Shown: positions 28,601-43,600 of the stretch, piece by piece
Layout: the number at the start of each line of letters is the position of its first letter
Position numbering within the stretch: the stretch's first letter is position 1
Assembly (NCBI GenBank): GCA_903813345.2
Contig: CAIIXF020000005.1
Span: 26,727,375 to 26,787,374 of the forward strand
Direction: 5' to 3'
DNA from: Owenia fusiformis
Lineage: Eukaryota > Annelida > Polychaeta > Sabellida > Oweniidae
DNA length: 60,000 nucleotides
Program-made: the position numbers and the translations under genes
The notes under the pieces: model-generated
Told to the model about the DNA's origin: nothing
Seen by the model: the letters and a program-made list of their open reading frames with translations, nothing else
Database searches by the model: none

Positions 28601-31600
28601 TTTGAAGTACTGTCATAAACTTATCACTTTACCAAGATTTTTTTTCTAAGAAAACTGTGAGTATACATATAATTTATTATCAGTGTCAAGTGTAATTTTT
28701 TTTCATTGGTGATGAGTGACAGAAAAATCCTAAGACTCACACTGTTACAGTCAAAAAAAGTTATACATGTTTTTGTTTTTCCATATAATGTTGCATTGTG
28801 GTTCTTCAATCACTTATTTTTTAGGTTCAAAGTTGTCATTAAAGTTTTAATTTTAGATGTAGTTTATGCTTACAATCTGTAGATCACAAAATCCATTTTT
28901 ATGTCGCCACCACGAGTGGTTACATATTGCAATGGTGATGACATTTTGCATGTTAATGCTGTGTCAATATATATGTTCATTGAAGGGAAACGCTTATGAT
29001 TGAATAACTGTTTGTTGAGTTTATCTGCCCACAGTGTGTTTTTTTCTACTAAGCTATGAAAATAAGAAAATGAGTAGTGTTTACTAAATGTTATTTGGGC
29101 CTATCTCAGGGGTTCAGTCTTAATCTACACGATTTCAAGATCAAGATGACATTTTACTTCTTTTTTATATCTTTGTATCTCTTATCTATGTGTCTATGTA
29201 CCAAAGTGTACAGTTAAACCTGTTTTAGTGAACACCTCTCTAGTAAAGTCCTGTCTCTAGTAGACACCCTTCCTCCACATATGCTCTACTGACTTCTGTA
29301 TAAATTACTCTCTCTGTACTGAACACCCTCCAACACTGAAAGTTTTTTCTTGGCAAAAATGTTCAATATACACAGGTTTTACTGTAGTTAAACCTCTTTT
29401 AGTGAATACCTCTCTCCAGTGAACTCTTGAACATAGTTTTTATAGTTTTTCACTATTGGTTAATCAGTTTTACCACAATGAAGACCAAGATGACATCTCT
29501 AGTTCTTCCTGTCTCTGTTTATCTTATGTCTATGAGGAACAAGGAAGTTTATGTAGGAGATTGATGTAACTTGCATTCACTAAAGTAGTTTCCCCATCTC
29601 TGCCAATCAGTGTCATTCAAGGAGTATGTGTATTAACCCTATCAGGAATTAATAGGAAGTATAAGGTATGTCTTGTCCCCATGTTTGAGTTAGAGGGTTT
29701 GAATGCTTCAATGCATCCTTGGTTCAAGGGTATTTCACTTCATTATTGAATTTAAGCATTAATGAAGTCCTTTGAAGAAGATGGTTTCAATGATATAACA
29801 ATACAATATTTATCATGCAAATGCCTAAATATGTTGCACCCTGGCTTAAGTTGCAGGGTCTCTATAAAGCCCAACATACACCAATGGCGCAAGATCCCAC
29901 TTGTTCTATGGAGTGTCATTGAGTCCCACCTTGCCCTATCAAGTCTAAGGAGGTCCCACGCAATGTAATGTATATAGAGGTCCTACCTTGCCCCATTACT
30001 ATATGCTAGGCTTTAGGCAGGATTAAGCTACAAACACCTTGCATTTCTATCATTTTGAAGGTAGCCATTCCAGGAAAGAATTAACATTGAGCTTGAACTC
30101 GTTGCTTCAGATGATTTGATATCCAAGAAACCCTGAAAGTTTATGTAAACAATGTTTTTATGCCTTCGCAATAAAACTGAGTTATTCCAATAATGTCCAT
30201 TTTCAACTTTTTGTGTATAATAGATCTCTTTGAATTCATATGTGTTATTTTTGTGAATAAACAACAGGAGTGGCATATGTGTTTGAGTTTTAACACAGAA
30301 CAAAAAAGTAATAAATTTCCTTTAAATGAGAAAAACCTTGAGAAGTAGCTTTAACCTTCTGCATGCTAACTTAATTCAGCAAATATATCCCACGCGACTG
30401 ACTTATTTTTCAAAGAGTGCAAAAAATGATATGCCTGGACTAAATAATTAATATCTCAATAACTACTGAATGAATCTCGATAAAATTTTCACAAAGAGAA
30501 GATACATTGGCCTGGCTCATGAAAAAAATGTTCTCATGAATTTTTTACATAAATAAACAGGACTGGGCATGAATATACCATGAATACTCCTCTGGAATCC
30601 GCCGCTTCGCCCCTGTGGAGATTCAACGTCTGGTCAGAATCCAAAACTGAATTTGCAGCGATCGAATGTTCATTTTTCAGTTCAGAAAATATTCTAGTTT
30701 CTATTTTCGATGACCATTATCGGCTTCCAAGAGCCTAAAGAGCTCGAAATCGCGATCCATTTCCTCCACATGTTCGTTGTGATCGTATTTGGCCGCCATT
30801 TTGTACGATTTGTTCACTAAAAACGACTTAAACACTGTTTAAATCGTTGAATTTAGAAATATTTTTCGAAACATCGCCATTTCTAGGTCAACAGGAAGTC
30901 CCCACGTAAGGGCTAAATAAATCGGGCAATCTGATTGGATCATAAGACCGGCGGGAAAAAGTTAAGTTTTTGAAAGTTTAAATTCGACCGGAGTCGCCGG
31001 CAGTTGCCGGGGATTGTTAAGCACGGGCGACTACGCTCGCCGGTAGCATGCTAAAGGTTAAGACACACAAAGCTCATACATGGGATAACCTTTAGAGTAC
31101 AAAAGTCTAAGATGATGGTACTAACTGAGATTGATCTCTATAAACTTAGAAAGTGGAATGTCTTTAAATCGGGCTAAAATTAGCGTTTGGGAATATGCCA
31201 ATGGTTTGTAATTCCATCTTTGCCCTGTCTTTATCAAGTTTATCCCGAAGCTGTGATAAGTAACTTCGTACTTTAATGTTGGATTTCCAACTTATACTTA
31301 CCTACTGTTGATTGGCAGGGAATGGTGAGCGAGATCAGATAAATGTATCAGACAGTCTCAGATTAACGGCATAAGGTACATCTTTTAGAGCTTTATAATA
31401 GCTGTCAGAAAGTGAGGTTTGATTGATGCGAATATCTAAATCTCAAGAAGTGAGAAAAAAGAATTATGCCATTACAGTATATTTCTGCTGTGATTTGAAA
31501 TTTTATAGAATGCTACCATCTTCAGGAATTTCAAGATTGAGTACTTTACCAAACAAACATCGATTTCAGCTCACATCGTTTGATATGGTTGACCTTGAAA

Positions 31601-34600
31601 ATCATTGCTGGTAGAAAATGTAAAATAAATGTAATGCATTTTAAGTTATAGGTTGCCAAAGATAAACTCAGTATGATATATCCTCATTTACTACCTAGAG
31701 AGATGGGTTTTGGCATAAAAAAGAAAACAGCCATTAAGGCTGGACCATGTATAAGGTTTCATTATGTTCGAAAAAGCTTATATGTTGTATAATCCTGTTC
31801 AATAAAGCTTATTGCTGTATAATCCAATTTTGCAGGGTTAGTAAACCTGAAATGCCTTTACACATCGATTATGTTAAGTATAAGGTATTTTACCATATAA
31901 AATGCTAAGTTATATAAAGCATCTTAAAGATATGAGCCTTTCCAAAATCTCCTAAATGGTACATCCCTGACTGTGAAATGAACTGGATATTTTATACAAA
32001 AATAGAGTAAATACTGTACTTACAAACATATATATATATATTAATGTACATACATATTTGTGTTCATACAGTATTTACTAGTTGAGCCAAAGAGCTGCTT
32101 ACTGCAGAGGATATAAGCAAGCGCACATAGGATATTTTATTTCAAAGTTATGAGAAGGATCTAAAATATAACATTAACAAGAAAGTAGCTGGTGTTTGAT
32201 TTAACTGTATTGGACAAAAGCATGTCAATGAATAAAATGTATATAAATGGTACGTTAGGAAGTGAAATTGACATTTTAGTCTAGGTATTTGTAGAATGTA
32301 AATGGATCATATTTTTGGTACAATTGTATTCAGCATTTAATAATATATCATGATGACTCAGAGAGTGTTAAAAAAGTTAGCATTTCATACATACTGTATA
32401 CATATTAGTAAATTAGTTTTATAGGTTTTAACATTTCTCTTACTCCAAACATGTTCAAGAGGATATAGACTAAATGATGAGGATTTTTAGGATTTTACAT
32501 TCAGTGGGACTAACATTAGGAAATGATTTAGGATTTACTATTGAATGCAAAAGACAACACACAAGAGATATAATTTGATCAAAACAAACCAAATACAGTA
32601 TAGACATCGTGTGACCACATAGTGAGGCTGATAGTATTTCCAACTCTATGATGTTGTCAGATTGTTATGGCGATATATAGAATTAATATCAGCTCGTTGG
32701 AAAGATGGCATACATGAGCCGACTCTTAGAAGATCTTCAACTGCAGGTTTATTTAGACTCCTGAAACAAGAACTATATATTGATCTATATATATATGAGA
32801 TTTAAATGAATTTAAACATCAATACACACTTTTGATTTTAAAAAAATTAATCAAAAAAGGATGCAAGTTATGGATTTTCTCAATAAAATGATCGTTTCTC
32901 ATGTTTAGAATCTTTTCTCATGTTTATAAAGTAGACTACGATGTTACATAATAAGAAAAACCATTTATCTCATTACCAGTTTATACGGTAATATTGATCA
33001 ATGGCCAAGTTGGGGTGATGATAATACGACAGACGAGACATCTTAAAATTGGCAAATTTAGCATCCAGACCTGGTTATTTTGGGAGTATAACCAAAATGA
33101 CTAAAATATACTGTGCAGATATTTGTTCACTCATTTGTATTTGACAGAAACGTCATGTTTTTGTTCAAAATTAGAACACCAAATATGATCACCTACGCAT
33201 GAAAATCATTGATCGCTGTAAGGTGTGATTATAATCGCCAGGCATCATCATAACTCAATTTAGATTCAGTATATTAATGTAGTATACATAATAGACGACT
33301 GATTACTAGTCTCCGAACATTAAGATATAACTTACAGTTATTAACACTTGACGCAAGACAATATCTGCGAGTTGATATAATCTTTCCATTTTAACACAGG
33401 AGACCATGGAACCAGATTAGTTAATTAACTTGTATCAATATGACGACAAAGAAAAGTGATAAATGAAAAAATTTAATTGGATTATAATAAGTTGAAAACT
33501 AAGAAATAAAAGGAGAAAATGTCGGGCTCAGTAAGACGAAAAGTAACAAGGGCCCGTTCTCTTAAAGAATTGATGCGGCCAAAACTGAGAAGAAAAATCA
33601 ATCCTTACAGTAAGTACTTTCTTGGTTAACAGTCTGAAGCAGAATATTGCTTTCAACTAGAAGGGTAGGCAACTTCCCATATTTCATACATAAGCATTGC
33701 CTTTGAGTTTTCAAAATTGGAGAATGTACACATTCCAAGAAAATCTTATTTTGTACTTTTTATGGATGATTAAGAGAAATAACTCAAAAATAAAAACATG
33801 ATTATCTACATTTATGTTGATGATTTAATAAATAATGGAATTCATCATTATTATGACAATACAGAAAGTGAACATTCTCCCACAAATTATATTTTTATTG
33901 GAATGTGTTCTTGAATAATTACCCACAATGCAATACTTGAAGAGAACATCTTGATACCTCTTATTCTTATTTGTTTACTTTTACATGAACGAAAAGGGAA
34001 GCATGGCATTGCTCATTTTGAAAGTCTCATGTTATTACGCAGAGTTGCATACCCTTCTAATTGAAAGCCCATGACCAAACCTATCGGAGTTCGTCATCGG
34101 AATATGACGACTTTGTATATGAGGTCATTTCCTCTTACTTCATCGCATAGTTCATGAGAACGCATTTAGCACATGTTCCTTCCAGCTCACTGATTGGTTG
34201 AGAAAAGGTCAGCGCTTTAGGTTTGAAATGGTTTATGACCCAGGCTATCATGGGCACTGGTTGCGGAGGTTGGGCAACTAAACTGTTATATTGTGTCTAT
34301 ATTAGGCAGATGGTAGTTATAACTAGACTATGCACGCAGCATACTTTTGAGCTATTTTAAAGGCTCTGGATGAGACTATAATATGTGAAAGATCACATTG
34401 TGTAATTTTTCGACCCTGGAGATTACTGTATCACTCTCAATTCACTTTCCCAGGGACCTATATACAATTATTTTCTGTATACCTTTATACTCAATCGGCC
34501 AAGTAAACATTACAAATCAGAGAATTAATCCACAGAGGCCATGATTCTTCATATTCAATACAAGTTTTTTTTTAAATGTGTAACTTAACCTCCTTAACAT

Positions 34601-37600
34601 TTGCATCCATGTCTTGCATTTTAGTGCATTATTATGGCTGTCCCGTCTCATCTGCCTCCGTAATACATTTGTAAATGTAATTGTAGTCCATTTTGTATCT
34701 TTGCAGCTAGCAATGCAAATACAGTTTACATTCATAGCTATTTTATTAAAAACAAAATATGCCAGATATTTTGAACCATTTTGAGGAAATCTAGCCCTTA
34801 TAGCATAATTTCACTAATTATGTTAGCACCATGACATGATATAATCTCCAATTTTTTTGTGGTACCAGTCGGCATTTGGTTTTCGGGTATTAGAGTTTGA
34901 AGCTTGGCATCTGTAACAAATTGTAGGTGGTGACATTTTGCATGTTAATGCCTTTTTATTTTCAAAACCAGATCTTTTGACATGGCCCCTTATTATTTCA
35001 TTGCCAAAAGTATTATGTTAATTATTAGGAAACTTTGTGAAAATATGCACATGTGGCTTTCTCCAAAAATGCCAAGTGTTTAAAATATCGATGATCAATT
35101 TTTCTACAATAGGTCCTCGGAGGTTAACCAATAAAAATGATTGTATGTCATTAGTAGTGAATTAGGTATCCATAATTACAAATGATTGATTTTCCCATTG
35201 TATATTATCTGTCAAATTGCTCAGTTATTATAAATATGATAGATTGGCAATGATCTGTCTGACGTTTTAATCTAGTATCTTTATTGCACTTTTGTATTCA
35301 TTTCTGACTGGACTGTTCTCATTTTCGAAGAGAGGCACTTAACAGGAAAAACAATTTGCTTCAATTTCTATTTGGATTTTTATAATTAATAGCCCTACTA
35401 TCAACAGCAAGAGCAAATGTGTTCTAATTAATTGATTAAAATTGCTAATTTGCAACTGTACAAAGATAAAGATCCGTGATAAAGATAACGGATCAGATAC
35501 ATTGACATCCATCATATTAATGTTATAAGCTTTTGTCTCTGGTGTCAGCCTATCATTATCCTCATTGATGAGGAAAACTCAATAAAAGTTTAGAAACTAT
35601 TTTGAATAAATATAGAGTGACTGTACTAGGAAGTTAAATACTAAAATATCAATATGCCTTCAGCAGAAATCGAATTAAATATTGAATTTTTCAAAGTGAT
35701 GTGAGCTATTAACCAATGGATCGTGTTTCTATTGTGTTGAACGTTACTAAGTACAATAACTCTCTGAGGCATTTTGTTCATTAAAACACAACTCGCCTAT
35801 TGGCTCTATCTACAATAGAACCCTAGCCCTTGAAACTAATATCAAAAATTGTTATTGAAAAACAATATAGGATTCATAACATGGCAAAACCAATTGTAAG
35901 GGATTACAGGTGTTGTATGAAAAAACGTAACAGTGAAAAATGGCTGTGATTTGTTGCCTGGAAAGAATAAGTCGATCTGATCTGGAGTATGATTTGAAAG
36001 GGAAGCGAGGTCTAGCTTTTTGCAAATGAGTAGCGAATGCAGGCTAGAAGAGCATAGGGAGTATATTGATTAGGGGATGAGTAACGCTGTATCATAGTGT
36101 TGCTGAATGTCACAGATTTCTCTACAGAGGATTAACGCATTGGTCTTTGTAACAAAAACAACTTGGAGAACAACGAAGAGGTTATTCTACAGTGGTTTAT
36201 CGGGTTACTCTAGCAATTTGGAAGTATTCTATGGATTATATAATCATATTGGTTATATTGATATATCTTGAGAGTTGTGGATAACAATAATATAGCATTA
36301 TGTATACGACTAGTGTAATCAGCAATGCAATAATTAAAGGTAAGCATATATAACAATGTAATTACTGTACTGTAGTATGTAGGGCAATCAGAGAGGGAGG
36401 GGGCACTCCCATCTCACTCAGTATTATGGAAAATTCAAGCTCTCTTCAATAATTGAAGAAATCTTATATTTCATCTTTTGATAAAGAATTTTTGACAAAA
36501 AAGCACATTCTGTCTAAAATATTTTGAAAAAACTCCTCAAATTTTACTCTGGCTTGGTTAATACAATTCATTGTAGAATATACATCATTCTTTGGCATGG
36601 ACTCATATCTAATCTTGCATAGCCTGCTGTGCATAACAAGGCATGATAACGCTTGGATAATATGTCTATCAAATGCTTTACAAAGCCTTTAATCCACAGA
36701 AAAACAAAGCCAATTTCTTCCTTTATGTCTTTGCAAAGCAATATAGAAACATGATAGATGCTCATGTCTTAGAATCGATAGATAATACATGAACCCATGA
36801 TGAGACATCTGAGGACTCAATATGCTAGACTGTGATAGCATTGAACCTTTTACTATCTATTTTATGTCAATATTTCATACAGTTCGCAATCCTGTTATAT
36901 AAAACAATGAAGATTTTAGGCTGTGTCTGGAGATTGAATCCCAAGGATTTCACTTTTGGTATGAAGCACAGGAATTCATTTTTGGATTGTTATGGAAGCA
37001 GAATTTATCATTTTGGATTCTGGAAGAGAATTTAATGTTGCAATCCTTTCTTATAAAACAATGCAGATTTTTAGGCTGTGTCTGGACTCTGGAGATTGAA
37101 TTCTTAAGGATTTCACTTTTGGTATAAAGCACAAGAATTCATTTTTAGATTATTATGAAAGCAGAATCTATTATTTTGGATTCTGGAGAGAATTTAATGT
37201 CTATTATTAATCCCCTATACTGATATAATGAGCATTTGAGCCATAGTTGACTTAATATTCTCCCATAATTCCTCATTAATCATCCAATCCCTGGGAATAA
37301 TTGCATCATGGGTAAAGAGTTCCATTAAAGATGTAGACTTACTTTTAAACATACAGTAAAACCTGTCTATTTGGAATGTAAGAGCCAGGTCAAAAGTGTT
37401 CAGATTGGCAACATTTTGATGTTATCTGAAAAATGATATTGAAAAAAGTGTTCAGATTAGAGAGGTGTTCGTATATAGGTTTTACTGCACATCAAGCTAA
37501 TCTTGAATACAATTGCTAAAGCCATGCCCCATGATACCAAAAGTTAACATGGTAGCATTAAATGCCACATGCATACACACACATTTGATTGAATACTGAC

Positions 37601-40600
37601 ATCCTGTGTAGACTGGTAAAAAAAAGTTGTACTATTAAGCTGACCTTAAGCTTTTTAGAGATGAACATTAATTTCTAAGGAGACATATAAAGGCTATTAG
37701 TTATTAGTCCTAACTATTATTCTAACAGGGAATCTATATTTTTATGCCATTTGATAGAACATTAAAACTATGTTGCATGCGATGTTTATTGAACTATAGA
37801 ATTCAAGGAGAGGCATTTCCAAAATATTGATTCAAGCTAGTTTCTTTTTCTCATTTAATCTTACTCTGAAACCCTGCTAAGTAACTAGTTACCTGGCACT
37901 AACTAGCAAAATATGATTTTCAAAAAGATCACCTCAACCATATTAATTCTGTTTTCTTATACCGAGATATGTTTTAAGTTTTGATAAATTGGCAGAAATG
38001 ATTCATGTTATCTGTGGTTAGGAAAATATGGATAGTATTATACTCAATGTTTGTATGTCTAGCAGAGTCTAAAAAAATACTGGCACAGGTGTGCTCGAAA
38101 TGTGGTTTGCCAGATTTCGTGAAAAAAATTCCCAGACAGAGTGTTATTACTGCTTTTTGAACCAAGCAGCAGAACCATTACAATTACAATGTCAACTGCT
38201 TCTATAAATCTTGGATCAATCCCCTTTGTTGCCCCCCCCCCTCAAATACAAAGGGTGTAGAGGCTAAATGTAAGACTAGAAGAATAATAGTCTTGCACTT
38301 TGCATGACTATGATTCTATGAATGTTTGTGCTCAGTGTTAACATCTTAGATTTCCAAGGTATGAAGTTTGAAAATCAAACTTGTAAGCGAGTATATAATG
38401 CCAATAGAATGGATAAATCTGAAAATTGTCGTCAACATGTTTTATAACACCCACGACTTGCCCTATGCACTTGAACTTCTATTTAACTGGTTCTGGGATG
38501 AATGCATACTCTTAACACTTTCTAATGATAAGGCATGATCAAGAATTATTTCTTAGTGAATCAAGGATGAATGATCACTCTCGAAATGCTCTTACAAATC
38601 TTGAAGTTCTTTCAGAGATCTACTTTATTTTGTATTTTGACACTGAAATGTCTGAAAGAAGTATGCTATACTTTTATGGCATAAAAACTGTTAATATTTG
38701 AGAATATTTTATTTATGACCTATAAGGGGTCACATTTAGATTGCAATGATCTCATATTATTAGTTTCATTATCACTTTATTCCAAATTACATTAGATGAG
38801 TATATTTTACACTATAATATGTATTACAGACTTTGATATTTGCTCTTGCTAATATGCTGTATAACTAGATTCCCTACAAGGTACAATAATGTCGAAAGCC
38901 TCATTATTGAGTGCTTGTTTGCCCGATTCCTGACTCCACTGAGGATTTCTCCTAACTCTTCTCTCGATCAATATCAGCTAAAAACAATGTCTTTCAAGCT
39001 CAATGCTAAATTAATAGGAGCAAGAAATAATGCAATGTACAATGCATGATTATTGAAATGGATTGTACATGAATGAAAGCACTGTGCTAATGTGTGTTGT
39101 CTTCATGTTTTGTTGAAGTTACATTTTATCTTGCTGAAGAGGTGTGATCTTCAATTTTCTCACCTGCTTTTTGCAAACTGCTTGACTAATTGCTTTGAAA
39201 TTCTTTGAAGAAGTTTAGGACTGGAAAATCTAGTAGAACAAGATTAGATTTTAGGCATGCTTGGTAAATTTTTAAAAAACTTCTCAAGGCTATATCCAAG
39301 TACAGTAAAACCTGTTAAGTGGAACACCTCAACAAGTAGAAAACCTCCGTTCGTGGAACACTTTTCAAAGTCCCAAGACCTTACTGACTTAATGTTAAAT
39401 GAACCTCTATACGTGGAACACCTCCCAAGTAGTCTACTTTAAGAGGTATCAAATGTGTTCCACTTAGACAAGTTTTACTGTATTGAACGTCAGTTACCAT
39501 GTTTGTAAATAACTATTTCATCTCATGTTTCACCGAATCGAGCATATACTTTCATATTTTATCAAAGTGGCACATTGCATATGGTAGGTAGAATATATGG
39601 TAGAGCTGATATAATTTTTTTTTTATTTATTTGTTTTCTATTTATTCCTTTATTCATACATATTTCAACTACATTGGACAATGAATGGGTGACACTGCTC
39701 GTTTATATTCTCGTATAGTATATTATACCACTCTAAGTCCGATTACAGTTGTATAACATGGGTCTATAACAACGATATACAGTGGAGAGTGGTATATCGT
39801 CATCGTATACAACTCCTCCGTATACACTCCAGCGTATACCACTGTAGAAGTGCATTCTGGGAACTAATGAATATTGACCGAAGAACGAGGTGAATGTTTT
39901 GTTACATATGATTTCCTAGAATCAAGTGACGTCATAAATGGTTCCCGCATGATTTGCTAGAATCAAGTGACGTCATAAATGGATCGTGATCAAAATCGGC
40001 ATTACTGAGTTGGCTATGGGATATTTTTATGTGTTTTATAATGTTATGATTGTGTTTGAATCAACTGTAATTGAACTTAGAGTGGCATAATAAGATTATA
40101 TAATGGTTCATTCTGTATATCATGCATTTTATACTCTCGTGAGAATATAATATATTCACTCGTTCGCTACGCTCACTTGTGAATATATTATATACTCACT
40201 CGAGTATAAACACGATATACAGAATGAATCATTATATAACCTCATAATATATCATGGCGAGGTGATAGGAATCTAGGGTAGTATGGAAGCTGCAAAAGGT
40301 TTATTACAAGACAAGCTTCAACTCATTTTGATGGCGTATCATCATCTGGGTTATCTTTTATTGCTACCATTTGTCAAATTTATTGTCCCATTTATATCAT
40401 CACTTGTTTTTTTAACCAAGAATTACTATGGCAGCCATGTATAACATATATGCACCTACCTAGTATAATGCTAAACTAAAACGTAGTACAAGTAGTGATC
40501 AATAAATTCGTATAAAAAGAATATGTATATCAGTGGCCTACACCTAAGGTGGCCTCTGAAAAAAATGAGGGCCACCCAGGACCACCTCTGTATATGTTGC

Positions 40601-43600
40601 TAGTTTGTTTTCTCTACATATATTATCAATATGATCAAAAATGAGACTACATGTAGTTGGCAAATCTATTGAAGAAATAGCCAAGAATTCGATATAACAC
40701 TCATAACAACATTGACCTGAATAGGATGAGATGGTGGCATATTAAGATATAATTATGAGGAAATAATCTAATAGCTTCACATTGAAAGTGGCAGAGTTAC
40801 GGCTTAGTTTAATACATGTACATGTATCTAATAACTCTGAGTGAATCTGTATAATTTGGTATACGTTAGGTATAAATATCTGGTAATCCATCTTGATTCT
40901 CTCTCAGAATGTGTGGAATCTTATTTCTGGACTGTTGTTTATGTTGAATGGTATTCGGACTAGAATCATTGACTTGTAATAAGATGTTTAACAATGTACA
41001 GCGCTTGGACTCACTCTTATATAATTGATTCACAATAATACATCAGCTCAACTGGAAATTTAATTACTACGACTTATGGGAAATAATGCTATTGACTCTA
41101 GGCCGGGGTTTATTGATAAATTCTCTTGTAGGCTTTATACCAGACATTTGTAAATTATGTCCTTGCAAGATTTTCAACCCAAAATCAGATTTAATTAAGT
41201 AAGTGTTGAATATCTTCCTTGTATTATTTCTCTGGTGGTGTTGTGTTTGGAGAAGCTGTTTACATGCTATGACAGTGAATCAGCATTATGTAGGATTAAT
41301 GTAGGGGATTATAAGACATCAGTTATGTAGGGTAGCTGGAAATCCCTTGGTCATGTATTATGTATGTTCTGTTGTCTCAATCAGAACTTGATCAATCAGT
41401 ATCACAGAAGATGAGGAAATAGTGATGTACAAACCATTCTTTGGTCAGTGTTAGTTATGAAAATATATAACATGTAAAAAGGAGAGTTATATTTGGATGT
41501 GTATTCGGAGGAGTGAATAGTACGGCAAGTTGTAGTAAATAAGAATCAAGATTGCGTAAGTTGTTTCCGTGCAATACAAGGATTATGGATACGTTAAGGC
41601 GAAGGAAAGTAATCAAAGGTATTGTTAGTTAGCAGTAATTGTAAAGCTGTTGTTTTACTACTGTATTGTTTCTATGGTTAGAGAAACATTTATTCGGCAT
41701 CTTGATGTAGAAGGATTCGCTGATTCTGATTTATCGTAGTTTGTCATTATCTAACACTTCAAAAATAGAGGTTCGGGAAATAATGGGTTTCAGTCATTCT
41801 AATTGTATATTGGTATAAACATATTAGGATAAATATCTCCAGTTATAATGTTAATATTTATGTTGATGTATTGTAAAGGGGTATGCCATTGTATATATTT
41901 ATTTTATTGATGCCCTGATGTAATTTTTAATGATGATACCTTTTACTTTTTCTAAAACATCCTATCATTTTTATGTACTTGCAGATGTTAAAGCCGAACT
42001 TGAAGCACAACTAAAATGTCTGGATGGACGTTTGGAGACCCAGAACACAATGGTCTGGGAATATGCCGAATTTTTCCGTCGACGTTCAGAAATAGAAATG
42101 GAGTACTCAAGGGGTCTTGATAAATTGGTGAAGAACACTTATATGAGATACAAGACAGAGAAAGCCAGGTAAGAATAGTAGTTTTTTGTGCCAGATTTTG
42201 TGCCACATGATATACAGTGGTTACCCCAGGAATTTTTCTCAGGTGGGTGCAAAATTCTCATTTTCACAATTCAGACCAAAATTGGTCAAAATCTGCCAAT
42301 TTTTCATGATTTTTCTCATTTTCAAGTGGGTGAAAATAGGTTTTCAGGTGGGTGCAAGTCTATTTTCAAAATTTCAAGTGAGTGCTGAGCCTACTTGTTT
42401 TAATGCTGGGGAGATCACTGATATATGAATATGTGTTATGCCTCAGTCACATTTGATCTACGGAAACTGTACAGTACTTCCCAAAATTGAGAGAAATATG
42501 GAGCATACAATATAGGGATAAGCATATGTGTATAGGTTTTCTATATCAATTCTGTTAAGCTACAGCCAGCCATCGTATCCCCGTTGTAGAGCAAATGTGA
42601 CTGAGGCTTTACTCCATTTATATTTCATTCAATTAGGACTTCCTCATTATAGTTTCTATGAAACTAGAAGTTGTAATGAGTTGTGTATATTAGTTCCTTA
42701 AATATTTTTAAAACTCATTTCAGCCTATATTTTCATCAAATTTATCTAATTTTTAAGGTCACTTTGTCATAATATATATCATCAGTCATTTTCTTTGTTC
42801 ATCAAACTTCAATCATTTCTCTAACTCATTATGTTCTCTCATATTTTAATTATTATTTCTCCGTTAATTACTTTATAATTACTCCATTGAACTTTCAGAT
42901 CTGGTTTGGGGTATGTATATGTTGTGAAAAGCTTGAGTGTATAGATATTTGTCCACATTTCATTTATATAAGGCATTTCCATCACAATTCTCCCTCTCAT
43001 ACACAAGATTATAAATGATTGAAAAACTATGGATGCAAAGTAGAGATTTTTCTTGTCGTGTTCTTTAGCTTGGCTTCCACTGACTTGTGTTGCTTGAAGA
43101 CTTGGTTATCAATGTTTTTGAGAAATCAGTTCACTGGTATCTTTAATCCAGGAAAAAGGCAATTGATATATTGGGTTAATGTGACCTTAGTGCCAAATAT
43201 GCAATTTATATGTATATCTGCCTCTTTATTGAATATCATGTTATAAAAACCTCCTCTTAAGCATACTGTAAGTATTAATCAATACATAACTTATCACAGT
43301 ATAAAATCCCAAATGATTTTAGTAGAAATCAATAAGTGCCGTTTACAGTAGAATAAGTTCTCTTATAAAGAACATTCTTCCATTTTTCCGTAGAAAACTT
43401 TCGAAGATTTTGAATTAAGCTCACTTGCAGAAATCATGTTGCCACCTTCTTCCCATACAGCTAATATAACCGAAGACCCAGTGTTATGTTTAACTCGTTA
43501 TATGTAGATTGGGAATTGTAAATTTCTTTTTGCAAGTAACCTTTACAAGAAGTAAGTTAAAGACCACTTATTCTTTGCCAGGTTATGAATGTCATTTAAG

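Larger units (their letters stand above)
16633..33518. other. srGAP first intron, part 1 (no further gene recognised)
   Basis: About 17 kb of AT-rich non-coding sequence on both strands. It contains a 'GTGATCTCC' repeat (21686), a 'ccgtagccagg' element (22113), a 94-bp tandem array (27776-28330), 'TACAGTAAAACCTG' repeats (25719, 29209), a 'TGTCACCACC' repeat (28902) and a TTAA-flanked element (30351-31061). Open frames here are short and unlike known proteins. Confidence 0.5.
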
